Source: Pseudomonadota bacterium (GTDB lineage Bacteria; Pseudomonadota; Gammaproteobacteria; Burkholderiales; Burkholderiaceae_D). From it: a stretch of 7,503 nt of DNA. The DNA lies in contig JAEZVM010000256.1 of NCBI GenBank assembly GCA_023420795.1, positions 1 to 7,503 on the forward strand. Reading direction: 5' to 3'. The translations under genes and the position numbers were made by a program. Below the pieces are notes generated by a model. That model had not been told where the DNA came from. It was given only the letters and a program-made list of their open reading frames with translations, and ran no database searches. This document shows positions 6,427-7,503 of this stretch, piece by piece. The number at the start of each line of letters is the position of its first letter. Position 1 is the stretch's first letter.

Positions 6427-7503
6427 TTAGGACTTTGCCGCGTCTGCAGCGGATGTGTCCTTTGATTCGGCCTTCGCCGCATCCGGCTTGGTCGGGTCGG
6501 CATCCATCGGAATCAGCTGCGCGGTCACGGGAGCACCGGGTCGCACGCGCTGCAGGCCGTTGACGACGATTTTCTCTCCCGGCTTCACTCCTTCACGTAC
6601 CACCCTCAGGCCATCGACAACCGGCCCCAGCTTCACGGGTCGGTATTCGGCCTCGCCTTTGCCATTGACGACATAGACGAACTTGCGATTCTGGTCGGTG
6701 CCGACGGCGCGATCATTGATGAGTGCCGCATTGACAGCACCACCACTGCCGTTACCGCTGGCAAGCTGAACACGTGCAAACAGGCCCGGTGCCAGTGCAC
6801 TGTCGTCATTTTTGAATACGGCGCGCATTCGCACGCTGCCGGTGGCGGGATCCACGCGGTTATCGACGAACTCCAGCTTCCCTTCGTGCGGGTAGCCGCT
6901 TTCATTGGCAAGCCCGATGCGCACGGTGACCGGCACACCCTTGCGCGCGATGGTACTGACGCTCAGGAAGGATTTCTCGTCGCCGTCGAAGCTCGCGTAG
7001 ATCGGGTTATTCGATACGACAGAAGTCAGCACCACGCTGGCATCGACAAGGTTGCCGGCGGTGACTTCCGCCTTGCTGACGCGCCCGTTGATCGGCGAAT
7101 GCACCTTGGTGAAGCTGAGATTGAGCTTCGCGGCTTCGTACGCCGCCTGCGCGGCGCGTGCATTGGCTTCGAGCTCCTTCACGCTGGAGGCCTTTTCATC
7201 CGCCTCGCGTTGTGCAATCGCCTTCTCGGCAACCAGCTTTTCGGCGCGTGCCAGCTCCAACTTTGCGAGATCCGCCTTCGCGCGAGCGGCCATCTGTGCT
7301 GCTTCCGCACGCTTGGCTTCGGCTTCGTAGGGGCGTGGATCGATGACGAACAGCACGTCCCCCTTCTTCACTTCGCTGCCTGGCCGAAAATTCACCGAAG
7401 CGATGAAGCCGGAGACGCGCGGCCGCACTTCCACCCGATCGACCGCTTCGAGCCGACCGGAAAATTCCTGCGTTTCAACAATCGATTTCTCAAGGACAGT
7501 GGC
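6427..7503 (-). CDS. RND efflux periplasmic adaptor, MexE/OqxA type (5' truncated by window edge)
   Basis: The frame is open to the window edge and gives 358 residues. A GTG at 7434 is internal, since the preceding residues ATVLEKSIVETQEFSGRLEA are typical of the family and in frame. The start and the expected export or lipoprotein signal (probably 40-60 residues) are therefore missing. Numbered from the edge, the first half-lipoyl motif is at 24-57 (VEVRPRVSGFI, PGSEVKKGDVLFVIDP). An alanine/lysine/glutamate-rich helical hairpin follows at about 58-125, and the second lipoyl half at 132-153 (TKVHSPINGRVSKAEVTAGNLV). A beta-barrel domain at about 158-260 ends with GSVRMRAVF and APGLFARVQL, and the membrane-proximal domain lies at about 261-333 (GVKPGEKIVVNGLQRVRPG). 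A disordered Ala/Asp/Lys tail closes the protein. It bridges the pump and the outer-membrane channel. As the first of the three genes seen, it is probably promoter-proximal. Confidence 0.95.
   Translation of the reverse strand, partial: ATVLEKSIVETQEFSGRLEAVDRVEVRPRVSGFIASVNFRPGSEVKKGDVLFVIDPRPYEAEAKRAEAAQMAARAKADLAKLELARAEKLVAEKAIAQREADEKASSVKELEANARAAQAAYEAAKLNLSFTKVHSPINGRVSKAEVTAGNLVDASVVLTSVVSNNPIYASFDGDEKSFLSVSTIARKGVPVTVRIGLANESGYPHEGKLEFVDNRVDPATGSVRMRAVFKNDDSALAPGLFARVQLASGNGSGGAVNAALINDRAVGTDQNRKFVYVVNGKGEAEYRPVKLGPVVDGLRVVREGVKPGEKIVVNGLQRVRPGAPVTAQLIPMDADPTKPDAAKAESKDTSAADAAKS

Noticed and set aside
7432..7434. GTG as the start of the adaptor gene
   Set aside because: The frame stays open to the window edge, and the 23 preceding residues (containing EFSGRLEAVDR) match the conserved adaptor N-terminal region, so the codon is an internal valine.
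1679..7434. Many overlapping open frames of 60-180 codons on both strands within the efflux operon
   Set aside because: They are shadow frames of GC-rich coding sequence, rich in Arg/Ser/Ala/Cys, without ribosome binding sites or recognisable domains.

Overview
The window looks like an ordinary chromosomal segment of a moderately GC-rich betaproteobacterium. The protein styles fit Burkholderiales, perhaps the Oxalobacteraceae (Herbaspirillum, Herminiimonas and relatives), but this is an impression from codon use and protein similarity and not a database result. I see no rRNA, tRNA, insertion sequence, CRISPR array or phage module.

Layout: (1) Positions 2-160 (+) are the last 52 codons of a gene that begins outside the window. 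(2) Positions 345-677 (+) encode a small Cro/C1-like helix-turn-helix protein. (3) Positions 659-955 (-) encode a YhbQ/UPF0213-type GIY-YIG nuclease-fold protein, whose 3' end overlaps that of the HTH gene by 19 bp. (4) Positions 1013-1492 (-) encode an unrecognised 159-residue protein with an N-terminal coiled coil, a basic linker and a compact C-terminal domain. It starts at GTG and sits 57 bp upstream of the GIY-YIG gene on the same strand, so the two may be cotranscribed. (5) Positions 1493-1678 are an AT-richer gap that holds a plausible promoter for gene 4 and a GC-rich inverted repeat just after the next operon. (6) The remaining three quarters (1679-7503, all -) is a tripartite RND multidrug efflux operon in the order adaptor, inner-membrane pump, outer-membrane channel. 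The adaptor is cut by the right edge of the window.

The pump is of the MexF/OqxB/BpeF subgroup of the HAE1 family and keeps every proton-relay residue. The adaptor is the matching MexE/OqxA type, and the channel is an OprM/NodT-type lipoprotein. Pump stop and channel start share a base (TGATG), which indicates translational coupling. A perfect 8-bp hairpin and a 13-bp imperfect tandem repeat lie in the 117-bp gap between adaptor and pump. Together the three proteins would form a continuous duct exporting drugs or other small hydrophobic compounds across both membranes, driven by protons. The operon promoter and any dedicated regulator (LysR or TetR type in related systems) must lie beyond position 7503.

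Nothing in the window convincingly represents a new biological system. The least understood part is the 159-residue protein and its possible pairing with the GIY-YIG protein.
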